Numbered from the stretch's first letter, positions 24,751 through 36,605 are shown. The stretch: 64,000 nucleotides of DNA from Rutstroemia sp. NJR-2017a BVV2 (GCA_002946415.1 NJPS01000041.1:372001-436000); one strand, 5' to 3'. The notes: a model not told the origin generated them from the sequence alone. Made by a program: numbers and translations.

Positions 24751-26237
24751 TCATTTCAACACCGCCTCCACAACACTAAAGTTCGTCCCCTCAGCCGAAT
24801 GCACCTTAACCAAGCTCAACCCCGACCGCTCCAACAGCTCACCCCATTGCGCTTTCGACCGCTCTTTTCCCGCAAACATCAACATGGTGAGATCCATCCA
24901 CGCGGCTTCGACATCGGCGCCTCCGGGCGGTACGACGATCTCTGCAATCAGGAGACGCGAAATACCACGTTCCATGGCTGCGGCGATGTTGGATAGGATT
25001 TTGACGCAGTCGTTGTCGGGCCAGTCATGCAGACAGCGGCGGATGTAATAGATTTGGGCGCCTGGAGTTTGTTAGTTCGTGATGTCTGAGACTATGATGA
25101 AATTTCTATTAGGGTATATAAATACCTTTCACGGGCTGCGGTGTGAAGAAATCATAAGTCATTTTCTCCACACCCTCAATCTCCTCCGCGTTATCCCTCA
25201 TGACTTCTTCCCGATCTTGCAGAATAATCCTTCCTTTAGTGTCCCCGACCAGTTTTCTGATTGCCTTAGAAGCTTGACCCTGGCCGCCGCCAATGTCTAC
25301 TAAAAGTACCGTGTCATCCGTAGTTCCTACCTTTTGGTATTCTTCTTGGAAGGGAAACATGGCGTATGATTGGACCGTTTGAGCAGATTGCGCTTGCATT
25401 GCCGCGTTGAACGCTGCGAGACGCTCAGGGTCTTTAGAAATATACTCCCACATGCTAAGACCGTTGGTACGGTGGGCAAACGTGTAGGGGTTGTTGAGCG
25501 TGGATGAGGGCTCCTTGTAACCGTTTTGTTTGAAGTATGCTGTAAGTGCGTAATTCGTGGGGGCATATTCATCGAACCTGTGGTTTTAGTATCTTTTGAC
25601 CTGGGAATGAGACAGTATAAGGGGTTCTTACATCATGCGGAAACCTTGTCGGAGTGGAGGGAATTGATAGATGAGAGAGTTGGCGGTTTGGTTGTAGACG
25701 TGTGGTTCTTTTTCTTCGAAGTATGTTGGGATGAGAGGACGCATTAATCGAACTGGGCTGGGTTTAGCATTGTATCTTCTTCTTCTTTGGCGCTGGGCAA
25801 GTTGCTCATGCACATACTCAGCAATCGCTCCTCGATGTTAGTCTTCTCCGCCAATTCCTTTGCGGGAATGCTCGACCCATCTAGCGGAATGGTTTCAAAA
25901 ACACCAGCTTCCAACAACGCTCTGAGACATCCTGAATATGTAAACTACCGATCCAATCATCAACGCAGTGCCTCTTTAAACAAATTGAGACTATGGAGAG
26001 ACACACCTCTTCAAAATGCGCCAGGACATTGTTGACGGGTCCATACACGGTACTTTTCATCTTCTTGACGCAATCCATCAACTCAACGTGTGATCTCGCG
26101 ACTGCTCCCGCTTGGGAGGGATCGGAAAGTGTTGGATTGCTCTCGAAGACGGAAAAGTAATTCTCGACCATGGCATTGAGCTCTGCGAGGTCGGATTTGA
26201 TTGCAGCATTTTGCTTCTGGAGCATTGCGGGGTCCAT
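24751..26237 (-). CDS. SAM-dependent O-methyltransferase (plant-COMT-like, secondary metabolism type)
   Basis: Methylates a hydroxyl of a small aromatic or polyketide acceptor in characterised relatives. Exons 26237-26005, 25921-25818, 25752-25632, 25577-25126 and 25061-24751 give 406 aa. An N-terminal dimerisation helix region is followed by a winged-helix segment (ALLEAGVFETIPLDGSSIPA). The SAM motif is VLLVDIGGGQGQASKAIRK (about residue 245), and the catalytic base is probably His315 in RRCLHDWPDND. The first splice junction is the least certain: only the pair GTGTCT..CAG (26004-25922) keeps the frame without a stop. It is divergent from the LaeA-like gene and convergent with the prenyltransferase, which suggests tailoring of a prenylated aromatic. 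Confidence 0.82.
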
Positions 26238-27259
26238 GGCGAGTGGCGGTGGCTGTGATCTTGGGCGGTGTTGTGTATTGTATCTCAGCAACTGGGAGCA
26301 GGTCTTCCCCAAGAAGTATCACGCAAAGGTGAAGAGTGAATGAAGTGTGGAGAATAAAGGAAAGAAGCAGGATGTTTGGAGAGGAGATGGGAGATTATTG
26401 ATGAAGAGATACGGAGATACTTAGATATGTTTTGTTTTCTTTTCTTTATTGGCTCTAAGGTTATGTACAGGATCATGTACTCCACTCACATAATTACATA
26501 AGTAGAACAGTATCATCGCATCCGGGGCGCTGGCTTAAGCACCTGAGAGCACCTCCCTATCGTGAAAAGGTGAAGGGTGAAAACCCTTTCAGGCAATTAG
26601 CCCCGTTGTCTTGGCACCCCGCCGCGCGACATGTGGGTGAGGTGTGGGTTGGCGGTGGGCAGGTGTGGGTGGCATTTAACAAATCGCAACTTAACCGCTG
26701 CAGGTCTAAAAGGCCCGCACCCGTAGCCCGTAGCACCCAGTCCCAGCTCCACGGTTCGTCTGACAATACCACGGAATTGCTGGCCGATCTTACTCTTCTT
26801 AGTACTTACTTACCTTACCATCGGTAACCTTACCTCATACCTCAACGACATCCCGTCTCCCATTCTACCATTCACCTATCCTGTCAACTGACGAAAAGGA
26901 AATAGTAATCAATAGTGCCACCAGCACACATCGGAGGGATTGTGATGTCGGGAACGGAACGGCGGATCGCTTTCCAACCAATCTTCGCACAAAACCTGGC
27001 AACGGCGTCGAAAATCCCTGGGATGATGCGCTTGGCCCCGGACAAAACCCATATTCTGGTCTGAACGAGGAGACTAGTCACATTCTTGCTTTGTTATGCC
27101 GTGTTGCTTTGAGACAGGTGCCATTTGACCTTTGGACTGATTACTGCAAGGAAGGAGTCGGCTGCTTACCAGCTTTCTGCTCTTGAATGAATCTCGGATT
27201 ATTACCTACGCTCACTACAACTCATACAAATCCAGCGCATCAACAAAAAGGACGACAAA
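26238..27259. promoter_or_regulatory. Divergent intergenic region, O-methyltransferase / LaeA-like methyltransferase
   Basis: About 1 kb with no gene. It contains repeated GGTGTGGG/GGTGGGCAGGTGTGGG words (26635-26675) and TTACCTTACC-type words (26810-26835). No operator is assigned. Confidence 0.5.
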
Positions 27260-28755
27260 ATGAGCCAAGCGACCACGCCAATACAAAGCGCGGGGTCTTC
27301 TCCACGGGTGAACATTGCTACAGCCCAAACTGTATGTTTAATTCTTGTCCACTCAATCAGCTTCTGCAGGAGATATTGAAGCGACAAAACTAACAAGTCC
27401 AGGCAATGGTAACCGATTCGGCGAGTCCAACGACAGACGAAAATGACGAATTATGGGATGGAGATTCAGCCTATAATGATTCTTTCTATGAGACCGAAAC
27501 GTCGTCAGTGGCGGAAGAAGTTATGAGATATCGCGAGGAAAATGGGAGGACGTATCATAATTTTGGTAGTACGGAATACTGGGGCCCGAATGATGTAGAT
27601 GCGAGGGCGCAGCAGGATCTAAGGTAGGGATTTATATCTGGGGATTGATAGATCTGGGGAATAGGCTGATTGATTGATTGGCATTCTAGTCACTACTTTT
27701 TCACTATGGTATTGGAGGGTGATTTTTTTACAGCACCAATAGGTAATCCACAGGTTGGCAATAATCTTCTGGAGTGATGGGGGCGAGTGCTGATCAAGTG
27801 CTAGAAAATACTAGATGTTGGAACAGGTACAGGAATTTGGGTTATGTGAGTACATGCCAGTTCCAGTATCTCAAGTTCTCCGAAAACATATAGCTAATTA
27901 ATGACCTCACATGAAGGGAAGTTGCCGAACGTTACCCCAGCGCTGATGTAAAAGGAATCGACATTTCTCCCATCCAACCTGAGTGGACCCCACTCAACGC
28001 CCGCTTCGAAGTTGACGATTTCAACGTGTCCTGGGACATCACGTCTAAATACGATCTGATCCACTCGCGCGAACTTCTAGGTTCCGTCTTATCCTGGCCC
28101 ACCTTTTTCTCCGAGGCGTTCAAAGCATTGAGACCGGGCGGATGGATGGATTGCGCGGAGCCGGATATCAATTGTTTCAGTGAGATCATGGAATCTCGTG
28201 ACGATGATCCGAATATAGTGTGGGCGCGGCTGTTTAGGGAGGTGAGTGAGAAAAGCGGAATGACGTTTGAGCCGGCGAAGGAACTGAAGAGGTGGATGGA
28301 AGAGGCGGGATTCGTGAATGTTAGAGAGAGGGTTGTGACTGTGCCGGTGGGTCAGTGGCCAACGGATGAGAAGAGGAAAAATCTGGGGCTGTGGAATCAG
28401 TTTAGGTTGGATAAGGGGATGAGAGATTTTACAGAGAGGAGGATGAGGAATTTTATGGGGGTGAGTATCGGCCCTTACTTTTTCTGCTATCGAGTTTAGG
28501 GAATCATTCCGTGCTGATGAATTAATTGCAGTGGGATGATGATGAAATCACTGCATTGATTGCCCGAACGAGGGCGTGGGTTAAGGATTCGGATTTGCAT
28601 ACTGTTCAACATATGTTCGTATACACCTCCCCTTTCACCATCTGCTCCCAATGTTCACCCCCTCCAGTTCCCTCACGTCCCCTCATATGCCAAGATACGT
28701 ACTAAGAATCACCAGATATTTCGCCTGTGGCCAGAAACCCGAAGATGCAAGCTGA
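27260..28755 (+). CDS. LaeA-like SAM-dependent methyltransferase
   Basis: Class I methyltransferase of the large fungal LaeA/Tam family. Seven exons: 27260-27331, 27403-27623, 27690-27753, 27805-27845, 27917-28460, 28532-28614 and 28716-28755, giving 354 aa. The N-terminus is acidic and disordered. YREENGRTYHNFG starts the domain. SAM motif I is KILDVGTGTGIW (residues 120-131), split from ERYPSADVKGIDISPIQPEW by intron 4. LRPGGWMDCAEPD follows, and the end is YFACGQKPEDAS, usual for the family. The last coding exon is 40 bp. Many paralogues act in secondary metabolism, and only some are global regulators. Its place beside a prenyltransferase and an O-methyltransferase favours a local role. 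Confidence 0.83.
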
Positions 28756-29252
28756 TACCTCCTGGATGATTTCCACTATTTGATTACGGTATATTATATT
28801 TCTTTCTCAGGGTAAGGTCTGGATTTGCAGTATCTTCATAGGTCTTAAAATCAAAGGGAAAAGAGTGATCTGCGAAAAGCGTTTATATTTATCCAAACCG
28901 TCGAACAGCGATGAAGCGAGAAACAGAATAATGTTTATAGTATAATTATACATGTTTTGAGGATCCTATCGCAGGTTATTGATATTGCAGCATCGAGACA
29001 TTCGGAACACAAATTCGAAACCAATCTGAAGATGATATGAATCGAGTCATTAGATTTTCTCTAAGATCAGCCAGCCCAACTCGACTTGATCGAAATTGAA
29101 TCAACCGCTTTTAACTATATCCTCATCACTCTTCCTAACACCGAAGGGCAAGTAGTAAGTCATCCAACCCTTTCCAGAAACCAAACCACTCAAACTAGAT
29201 ATCCCAAATTAATCAAACTCCCTCCTCACGCCCACCCGTCAACCCCACACTC
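28756..29252. other. Convergent intergenic spacer, no gene seen
   Basis: AT-rich, then CA/CT-rich from 29160 where it nears the 3' end of the OST-alpha-like gene. Confidence 0.5.
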
Positions 29253-30623
29253 TCATACTTCCCCCCCACACCCCTTTCCTCTCCCTCTCCACCCCTTCCC
29301 CTTTACCTCCCTCACCATCTCCTCCACAAACCCCACTACATTCAACGCCTGCCCCAAAGCTTTCCAACCCCCCTCACTATTCCCTCTCCCCGCTGTCCCA
29401 ACCACATACCCCCCAACCCCATAAACCCACCAAAACACCCCCGCAAACCCGACCATCTCCACACTCAACAGCAGTCTCGGTATCACGACCGTGAGATCCA
29501 GCGTCATGAGTTTATTTGTAGCAGACAGATGCGGAGTCAGGAAGGAGAAAATCAGGGTTTGCAAGACGTTGAGGAGCACGATGCCTTTAAATGCGAGGAG
29601 CTGGGTTGTGGGGGAGTGTGGGAGAGGGAGGGTGCGGAGGAGGGGGAGGTGGGTTTTGAAGAGCGGGAGGAGAGTTGCGATGGCGAGGATGGTGGTTACG
29701 GATTTTAGGATTGTGCACTGAGTGGGGAGGGAGGGTTAGTTAGTTAGGGTGTTTGATTGTAGGGGGGAGGGGGGGGGGTTTAAATGAAAACAAACATACC
29801 CAAATCTTCGCGAAATAAACCTTAGTCTCCGCCTCACAATACACGCCTTTGGCTTCGGTGATTTCGGTGATGATTACGACGAGTAGCATGATAGCGGGGA
29901 ATTGGAAGATCTTGCACGCCTGCACAGGAGTACAGGGTCTGGAGTGGAAATGCGGTTCAGAGGCGCGGATGTAGGTGCACAGCAGAAGGAAGAAGGCGGC
30001 GAAGGCGAGGGACTCGTAGAGGTCGCCTAGGGGGAGGATATAGATGGCGGAGGCGGGGGTGAGGATACAGAGAAGGGACACGAGGGAGAAGATGGGGAGG
30101 AGGAGGATGATGCGGATAATTCTGGGGGAAGGGTGGGTTAGCTTTGTGGGAGGAAGGGGAGGGAGGAAGGATTGCGGTTAGTGAAGGGGATGGAGGGAGG
30201 GTAGTATGATGGATATTCATAACAAGTGCACATAAACTTACTGTCTCTGCTCCCTCGGAACAGTATAATTTGTCGCGTGCCGGAAAATGAGAAAGAAACT
30301 TATGAGACAGCATACGCCGAGACATGCGCCTGAGAGGATTTCGGAGAATTGTTGGAAGCTGAGGTTGGAGACGAATGGGACTTGTGCTGTGCGGAGGGGT
30401 TAGTTGAGGTTTGTGGAGGGGGGTTTTGGGTGTTGGTTTCTGGCTTACGAGGATCGTTGATTGTTGGAGAGGGGCATGTGTGGTTTGAGCTAGAGGACGA
30501 GGAGGAGGAGGAGGAAGTTCCGTGGTGGAGGAGTCGCGGGAGTAGGGTGATGATGAAGGGGGGGAGGGGAGGGGAAACGACTCGAAGGGGGATGGAAGGG
30601 AGTGTAATGTCTATATGGTGCAA
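29253..30623 (-). CDS. OST-alpha / TMEM184 family seven-helix membrane protein
   Basis: Member of the organic solute transporter alpha (Solute_trans_a) family. Fungal members are vacuolar or plasma-membrane proteins of unsettled substrate. Exons 30623-30449, 30386-30242, 30121-29800 and 29717-29253 give 368 aa. A poly-Ser run and HTCPSPTI precede the first helix, followed by the family signature LSGACLGVCCLISFFLIFRH then TNYTVPREQRQIIRIILLLP. Further hydrophobic segments are VSLLCILTPASAIYILPLGD, KIFQFPAIMLLVVIITEITE and LLNVLQTLIFSFLTPHLSAT. Intron 2 is the longest here (120 bp). On the coding strand the gene changes from C-rich at the 5' end to G-rich at the 3' end. Transport of any given compound is not implied. 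Confidence 0.82.
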
Positions 30624-32020
30624 AAGAAGGAAGAAGAATGGATAGATGTCTGATATAAAGCTTGGAGAAGCGGACGAAAATCGAGTATCAGCAAAATAGA
30701 TATCTATTTATCGGACTTCTGGACATCCATTTCTTATATACAATACAAAACCCCCAAACCCACAAAACACACCCCCAGACCACACGCCCTACAACAGACA
30801 TATAGATCCCAGTACTGGATAAAAACACATGGCTAGAGAGGCACAGTTCTCGAGGGAGATAAAACTTACTTCATTGAGTAACGACGACGGCAGGCTGTGC
30901 ATATGCAGGAACATCTCTCCGGTCAAGAAAAATGTGTACATGTGGTTGGTCCATCAACGAGAGGATTAGCAATTGAGGGTCCAGATCGCGCGATACCGTT
31001 TTCGGATAGCTGTGCGGAGGTGGGTGATTGGTTTGATTTTAAGCTTCTGTGGAGCGATTTGGATGACCGGCTCGGCGCTGTACTGTGTAATAGATGGGGT
31101 GATGGGGTTGTTTTGAAATCTTACTGTATCGTTGGGAAGTCCCGGTGTGCGGGTGTGAGAGAGGAGGACGGCGATTACTGTAGGGGGTTTCCTATCGTGG
31201 GAGTTGGTACGTTTCAGCTGCAGACGTTGAAGTAGAGTGTTTGTTACACAGAACTTCTTAGTTGCCGTTTCCGATTGCAGTGTAGCTTCTGAGATGTCAC
31301 GCGATGGTCGGCGTTCGATTATCGTTGGGTGACTGGCTGGACGAGGTCATGAATTCAGTGCTTGTCCCATTCTTGAACTGCCTTTGCAATGTACGTTATG
31401 GCGGGTCGTCTGCGAGTATTATTCTTACGCGTAAACCATGCAGATCGACACAGGCTCACGCTTGACAGTTCGCCGCGCTGGACGTTGTGGTAGGGGAGCC
31501 TGATGGTGATTCCATTGATAGAGGTAGAAGACCGAATTTGGCCTGGGCATTTTCTGATTCAGCCGAAGTCGTTGAGGATCATTAGAGACGTTTCATAAGC
31601 GCGTCCTTCGATTCGGGCGACTCGATGGAGCTCAGATATGCGGATCAGCCAGACTGATTGATGGGAGAAGGTGGCCCAGGGTTCGTTGAATCTGACCATC
31701 CTGTGGCTCCGTTCTTGAGAAGAGATAGCTCGTAGAAACACCCTATAGATGGAACGCAAGTTATGGAGGAATGAGAGCCAGTCTCACGAGAACTTGATTA
31801 ATCGTATATTTGTGTTGTGTGCTTGCATAATGTTGTCCCCGCGAATTCTAGGTCCGTGGGCGATGGTGCACGGACCACAAAATGTTCTCGTCGCGACTCT
31901 CAGATCGGAGCAACAAAAGACTGATGGTGTAAAATTATTTGTTAGTATGCGCAGTACAGCTCGGCGCCTATCGACGCTTCGTATACCAAAACCTGCCACT
32001 CAAATGTATAAACCATCAAC
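30624..32020. other. Divergent intergenic region, OST-alpha-like / HET gene
   Basis: About 1.4 kb. A 112-codon ORF at 30897-31235 has no recognisable domain, and no splice-supported gene was found. Confidence 0.5.
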
Positions 32021-33784
32021 ATGACTTTAACAAGGTTGATTGACATGGACACCGGAGCGCTTGAAGCATACTCCGTGGATGCCATGCCGCCTTACCTTGC
32101 CACATCTCATGCGTGGGCAGATGGAATGTTCGCTGCCGACAAAGAATTCAACGAGACATTGGGCGGAAAGATGATGCAGAAATCTGTTCGTTCGCTCTTC
32201 CCTGGAATCAAGTACTGCTGGACGGACACAGTCTGCATTGACCAAAACGACGAGGAAGATAAACAGCGCCAAATTCCTGTCATGGGCGACATTTATGGAA
32301 ACGCACATGCTGTTGTGATCGTTACTACTTGCGACTTCCCAGCTTGGATGACCCAACCATACTTGGATCAGCTCACGGAGGATCTCAATGAAGCTATTGC
32401 CATGGATTTAGAAGAGGATTTAAGTGAATCAATGGCCAGTTACTGGAGGGATGATGAAGGGCGAAAGAAAATCATTGAAGGGATGGATTGCCTAGAGTTC
32501 TTTACACGAACGCGCTGGGCCGATAGGATCTGGACGCTTCAAGAATATATCCTTGCTAAGAAGATTGTATGGCTCGGCCAGAACGACTCGTGCTTATGCA
32601 TCGACGACGTATTATTCAGAGCACTACCTGATCTATGCGACACCTTTGATATACGGGAGGCCCTTGGCGGTAAATACTCGAAACTATACCAATTCTATAC
32701 TGGTATGGTAAATGCTCGATCAGGACAAATTGATCGAACACGGATTATGGAGCTTCTAGGAAATCGAACAGCTTCCTTTCCTGATGATGAGATATATGGA
32801 GCAATGGCAGCATCTGGGGTCGTCATACAGCCCGGAAAGGTAACGGGACAAGACAACGTCTGGAGACTTTGGTGGGAGGAAGCCGTCCGTCAAGGCAACC
32901 ATCGCTGGCTCTTTCTCCCACCTGTGCTCCACAAGGGAAGCAATCTTGGTATCATGAGCTCGAACTGCATCATGCCACATTTCAAGACTCGTCACCAGTC
33001 CTCGCAATATGCTGGTCTAGAAAAAGTCCGCGTGCAGACCGGTGAAGTGGTTTTGCAGAATGGGGGAATCAAGGTCAGGGGACGTTGGGCAGGATCTTGC
33101 CGAATGGTGCAGCGACTGGGTAAAGTCTACCAAGACAATCAAGATAAACTCTGCCGAGATATCACATTAATACTGTTTGCAAAAGGCTCCTGGAAGACCG
33201 CTTTGCGAATTGTCGCTGCGTTTGGCGGTGGCAGATATTCGTGGAAGCAAATCCTCGCACTCGCACAATTTCTCAGCGCTAACTACAACGTGGTAGCTGC
33301 AGCTGTCTCAGCGCAGAAAGATCGCGAAATTGTGTTGCAAAAAATGACAGACTATCAGAAAGGTATATGGGAGGATTTCATGTACCTCGCAACGTCTCAA
33401 ATGCTTCCAATGAATGACGGAGTTGCCTATCTTGCGGAGATAACAAACGAACTCAAAACTACGACTGTGATAGTGGTGACAGACGACTGTCAACCCCTTC
33501 TTAACCTCCATGCTTTTGATTTTGGAGTTACGAATGTTAGTGACAGAACTACTTTCATGGTCGTTGCAATGCCTAAACCACGAATCAGTCTTGAGGGGCT
33601 TCCAAGTGGGCACCTGGGCGTACTTCACAAGGTTGGTATGACTGTCCCGACGATGGTTTGTAAGTCGCTTCGAAAGGCGCATGTTTACAAAGGTCATAAG
33701 ATCTCACGAAGACTCCTGAGTCTTGAGATTGGTGGGAAGGACTGCTGGTTTTGTTCCAGATTGAATTCTGTTCCTGCGGAGTGA
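32021..33784 (+). CDS. HET-domain protein (heterokaryon-incompatibility type)
   Basis: Single-exon, 587 aa. The N-terminal HET domain is clear: PYLATSHAW (residues 24-32), KYCWTDTVCIDQNDEEDKQR (about 64-83), MGDIYGNAHAVVIVTT and WADRIWTLQEYILAKKIVWL. The TIR-like HET domain triggers cell death when incompatible fungal strains fuse. Most copies have no known partner. The C-terminal 350 residues have no recognised domain, neither NACHT nor repeats, and end with an unusual CWFCSRLNSVPAE. No signal peptide. HET genes often sit in variable, quickly evolving stretches. The 1.4 kb gene-poor region upstream fits that but proves nothing. Confidence 0.85.
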   Translation: MTLTRLIDMDTGALEAYSVDAMPPYLATSHAWADGMFAADKEFNETLGGKMMQKSVRSLFPGIKYCWTDTVCIDQNDEEDKQRQIPVMGDIYGNAHAVVIVTTCDFPAWMTQPYLDQLTEDLNEAIAMDLEEDLSESMASYWRDDEGRKKIIEGMDCLEFFTRTRWADRIWTLQEYILAKKIVWLGQNDSCLCIDDVLFRALPDLCDTFDIREALGGKYSKLYQFYTGMVNARSGQIDRTRIMELLGNRTASFPDDEIYGAMAASGVVIQPGKVTGQDNVWRLWWEEAVRQGNHRWLFLPPVLHKGSNLGIMSSNCIMPHFKTRHQSSQYAGLEKVRVQTGEVVLQNGGIKVRGRWAGSCRMVQRLGKVYQDNQDKLCRDITLILFAKGSWKTALRIVAAFGGGRYSWKQILALAQFLSANYNVVAAAVSAQKDREIVLQKMTDYQKGIWEDFMYLATSQMLPMNDGVAYLAEITNELKTTTVIVVTDDCQPLLNLHAFDFGVTNVSDRTTFMVVAMPKPRISLEGLPSGHLGVLHKVGMTVPTMVCKSLRKAHVYKGHKISRRLLSLEIGGKDCWFCSRLNSVPAE

Positions 33785-34496
33785 GGTATCATTCTCACGG
33801 CTCGGGACTTCAATGTGGTCTGGCAAAGTTTGTGGGACTGGTCGACCTGGCTATCGACTCGAGACACTTCCTTTTCCACCTTTGAATAGAAGATGTCGAC
33901 CATGCAAGTGCAGTTCAGGATTTGAAAACACGAAAAGAAGCTCCTATAAGCCTATTAACAAACAAGACGAATCTTCATGTCACAAACGTTATGCCCTCTT
34001 TCTCGCGTACGCCAACACAATTCACGGAGCTCCCTCCAATATCCCCTGCTCGCAATAAACCCCATATTATTCCAGTTCCAAGAAGATCAGGACGTCATTT
34101 CCCCTAGCTCGATCTCGATCTCGTCCCATGAGCTCCGGCTCGTACCCGCGAGATGAGAAGGTCGTGCGCAACATGCGGGAACGCAGGGATGAACCTACAT
34201 CTACCCGTCTGGGGAGCTAATGCTTTCATGCACTTCCGTTTCAGCCTCATATTTTCCTCTGATCAGACGCTGTTCCACTTTTCAGAACGCCTACGTGGAA
34301 CAATTGTGGCCAGGGTTTGGCTGCAGATTGTGAGGCTTGCTTCACAGGCAGTTGCGTTCGTCTGTCTAATCTTACCAATACGAATTGTGTCAAAACACTC
34401 GTTTCTGCAGTTATCTAGATTGTATTTTACGAAACTTAAGGTCAGATCTTGCATCTTACTTCCAGACTACGATCTTCTTACCATTGAAGTTTGGCC
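33785..34496. other. Intergenic, no gene seen
   Basis: Overlapping short ORFs on both strands (up to 135 codons) without domain or splice support. Confidence 0.45.
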
Positions 34497-35052
34497 ATGG
34501 CCTCGAGAATTTACTTTACGATATCTGTACCGCATAAAGGATCACACAAGCCTCAGCTAACATTACGCACCACCAATGAACACGGATATCAGCTTGGGGG
34601 GTTCAATTTTGGAAGCTCAGCAGTTGGGGGAGAAGCAACTAAGAAGTATATGAATGATAAATATCGATTTGAATTCAATTTCAATATCAGTCGAAGCAAC
34701 ACAAGAATCAGTTTGGTTGTCAATACGGTCAGTATTCCGTCGTCGCTAGAGATTCATAGACTCAGGGGCTAATTGGTAACAGAATCAACACATTCCACAC
34801 ATGACATGGACGAGTCCGCAAAGCAAGGACGCAGCTAAACAGCCTACTCATCCTGAAGTCCCGGCGAGTAAGTATCATTCTTTAAGCTCGGTTCGGAATG
34901 GTTCTAACACTGCAACAGAACGACGATTGAAGGAGAAGGCGCACGAAGAAAGGAGTCATAGGAGCAGCAGGTCATCTCGAAATAGCAGTCAGCACTCTAG
35001 ATCATCACAGTTCTCGAGTAGCGAAGGGGAACCACCTCGGAGTCGGCGCTGA
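34497..35052 (+). CDS. Small three-exon gene, 149 aa, function unknown
   Basis: No family recognised. Exons 34497-34727, 34783-34867 and 34919-35052. Intron 1 is GTCAGT..CTAAT..CAG. Intron 2 (51 bp) is GTAAGT..CTAAC..CAG and contains no in-frame stop, so a naive ORF runs through it. The N-terminal 77 residues look folded, with alternating hydrophobic and charged strands (RIYFTISVPHKGSHKPQLTL, then YRFEFNFNISRSNTRISLVV). The C-terminal 70 residues are Lys/Arg/Ser-rich and disordered (RSHRSSRSSRNSSQHSRSSQ). An in-frame TGA lies four codons upstream of the ATG. The good splice signals are the main reason to believe the gene. Confidence 0.55.
34868..34918 (+). other. Stop-free 51-bp intron
   Basis: GTAAGT donor, CTAAC branch point and CAG acceptor, with length divisible by three and no stop. 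Retention would insert 17 residues. Confidence 0.6.
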
Positions 35053-35762
35053 CGAAGAAAATCGCACTGCACTTGATAAAGTACTGAACGAGAATAGCAT
35101 CGTCGCTGGTTATATGGATTTCTTCGAGATCTACTTTTGAAATTCTTCAATAGTATCTATATATCTCCTTTGCCATGGACAGCCCGTCCCTGAACACCTC
35201 AAATGTGAAGGGCCTTCCGAGACCGAAATAACTGGACTGGCAATTGATTTAAAAACATACTCGACCCCGCATTCATACATTCCGGCCTAACAGTCAGCAA
35301 CCCTAACGCCCATTACGCCCGCCGAGTCGGCTCCCCCGCCTTAAAGCTAGCTTACTCGTCGCCTCAGAGGATGATGGGAGCCATTACTGGATTCACTGCT
35401 TCTCCACAGAGAAGAGTATTTTATGGGGACTTGGAGCGAGTTCGAGCGGTTCTTTCGCGGTCTCTGGGGGTGGAGTTCCATTCCCTTCGGTGTCGTGATG
35501 ACGGATTCGTAGCTCGGTGGAGAATAAGTGGTGTCGTTTGTCTGAGTATTCGAAATCCAGTTTTTAGTAAGTGTGAAGGAAGCCTTGTATATATAGGGAG
35601 ATTGAAGCTGGATTTATGATACTGTATTCCTAATGTTCCACTATATAGAAACTATAAACATAGACCCAAACCACAAAAAATGAACGCCATAGGAAATGAA
35701 AATAGCAAGCAACCCCATTCTAAGATACGCCCCATTCCCAGCAACACAAATGAATCAACAAG
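35053..35762. other. Convergent intergenic region, no supported gene
   Basis: An 82-codon ORF at 35371-35619 is seen, but nothing identifies it. Confidence 0.45.
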
Positions 35763-36605
35763 TTAAGTTTTCTTTTCGGCATAAACAGAAGGAGAAAAAT
35801 ACTTGTGAACTGGAATCTCGTACTTGTTTGATTCCCCTTTGACGTACCTGAGCTTCCTCCTACACTCTGACGCACGGTATTCCAAACCAGCAAGTTTGAC
35901 ATATAATTTTTTCTGTTCCCAATTTAACTCCTCACGCTCTTTCGCCTTTTTTTTGGCGTCGGGAATGGCTACGAGTTTTTTGCCCACCTCTTTGAGCTTC
36001 TCTTTCAACTTTAGACACAACTCCTCATATTTTGCCCCGTCGCCTTTCCATTCATTAAGCAAAGGGATATTTTCTTTGTTATTGAGAGCATTGTAACTTA
36101 TTCGGACGAGCTCCATGTCGTTGATAATATCATTCTTCAGCTCATTATCAATCATCTTCGCCCAACCTTCCGCTGCAAAGTTCATGTCTCCTTTTGGAAG
36201 CTTCAGTAGATCATCGAGGCCGTCGCCAGTGACGCCTGGTAGAGAGCGCAAATTGTTTGCTTTTCGATAGATTACGGCGTAGTTTTCGATTTTTCGGTCG
36301 TATATATTCTGGTGTTTATCCAAGTCTCTCTCAATATCAACCATTCCAATTCTTATTCTTCTGTCTTCCGGATCCTCTTCTTCTATTGTAGATCTGTGAT
36401 CTGATGCAAATAGTTTGCGATTTTGGGACGAGCTCCTGCGTTGTGGCTTATCCTGCAATGCTTTTGCTGGCGGTGGATTACCGCGAGTTGGTTGACTCTT
36501 GTCCTTCGAGCCCTTTGAGTCTTCGCTAGGGCCCTTCTTGTCTTTCTCCTTGCTACCACTTTTACCACCCCATGCGACTCTCCTGGCGGCGCGGCCCTTC
36601 AACAT
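35763..36605 (-). CDS. Hypothetical basic coiled-coil protein, 280 aa
   Basis: No recognised domain. Single exon from the ATG at 36605-36603. Residues 1-70 are Lys/Ser/Arg-rich and disordered (GGKSGSKEKDKKGPSEDSKG). Residues 75-190 are mixed charged and helical. Residues 195-260 are a strong heptad-like coiled coil (YEELCLKLKEKLKEVGKKLV, then AKEREELNWEQKKLYVKLAG). No signal peptide or membrane segment. The layout, basic disordered head followed by a coiled coil, resembles the protein at 43414-43974, although no direct sequence match is claimed. The length and even codon use of the ORF support a real gene. Confidence 0.62.
   Translation of the reverse strand: MLKGRAARRVAWGGKSGSKEKDKKGPSEDSKGSKDKSQPTRGNPPPAKALQDKPQRRSSSQNRKLFASDHRSTIEEEDPEDRRIRIGMVDIERDLDKHQNIYDRKIENYAVIYRKANNLRSLPGVTGDGLDDLLKLPKGDMNFAAEGWAKMIDNELKNDIINDMELVRISYNALNNKENIPLLNEWKGDGAKYEELCLKLKEKLKEVGKKLVAIPDAKKKAKEREELNWEQKKLYVKLAGLEYRASECRRKLRYVKGESNKYEIPVHKYFSPSVYAEKKT

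Noticed and set aside
25922..26005. Alternative first intron of the O-methyltransferase using acceptor CAG at 25934-25932
   Set aside because: It would need a phase-1 donor; the only candidate creates a TGA at the junction.
30897..31235. 112-codon ORF upstream of the HET gene
   Set aside because: No recognisable family and no conserved-looking segment.
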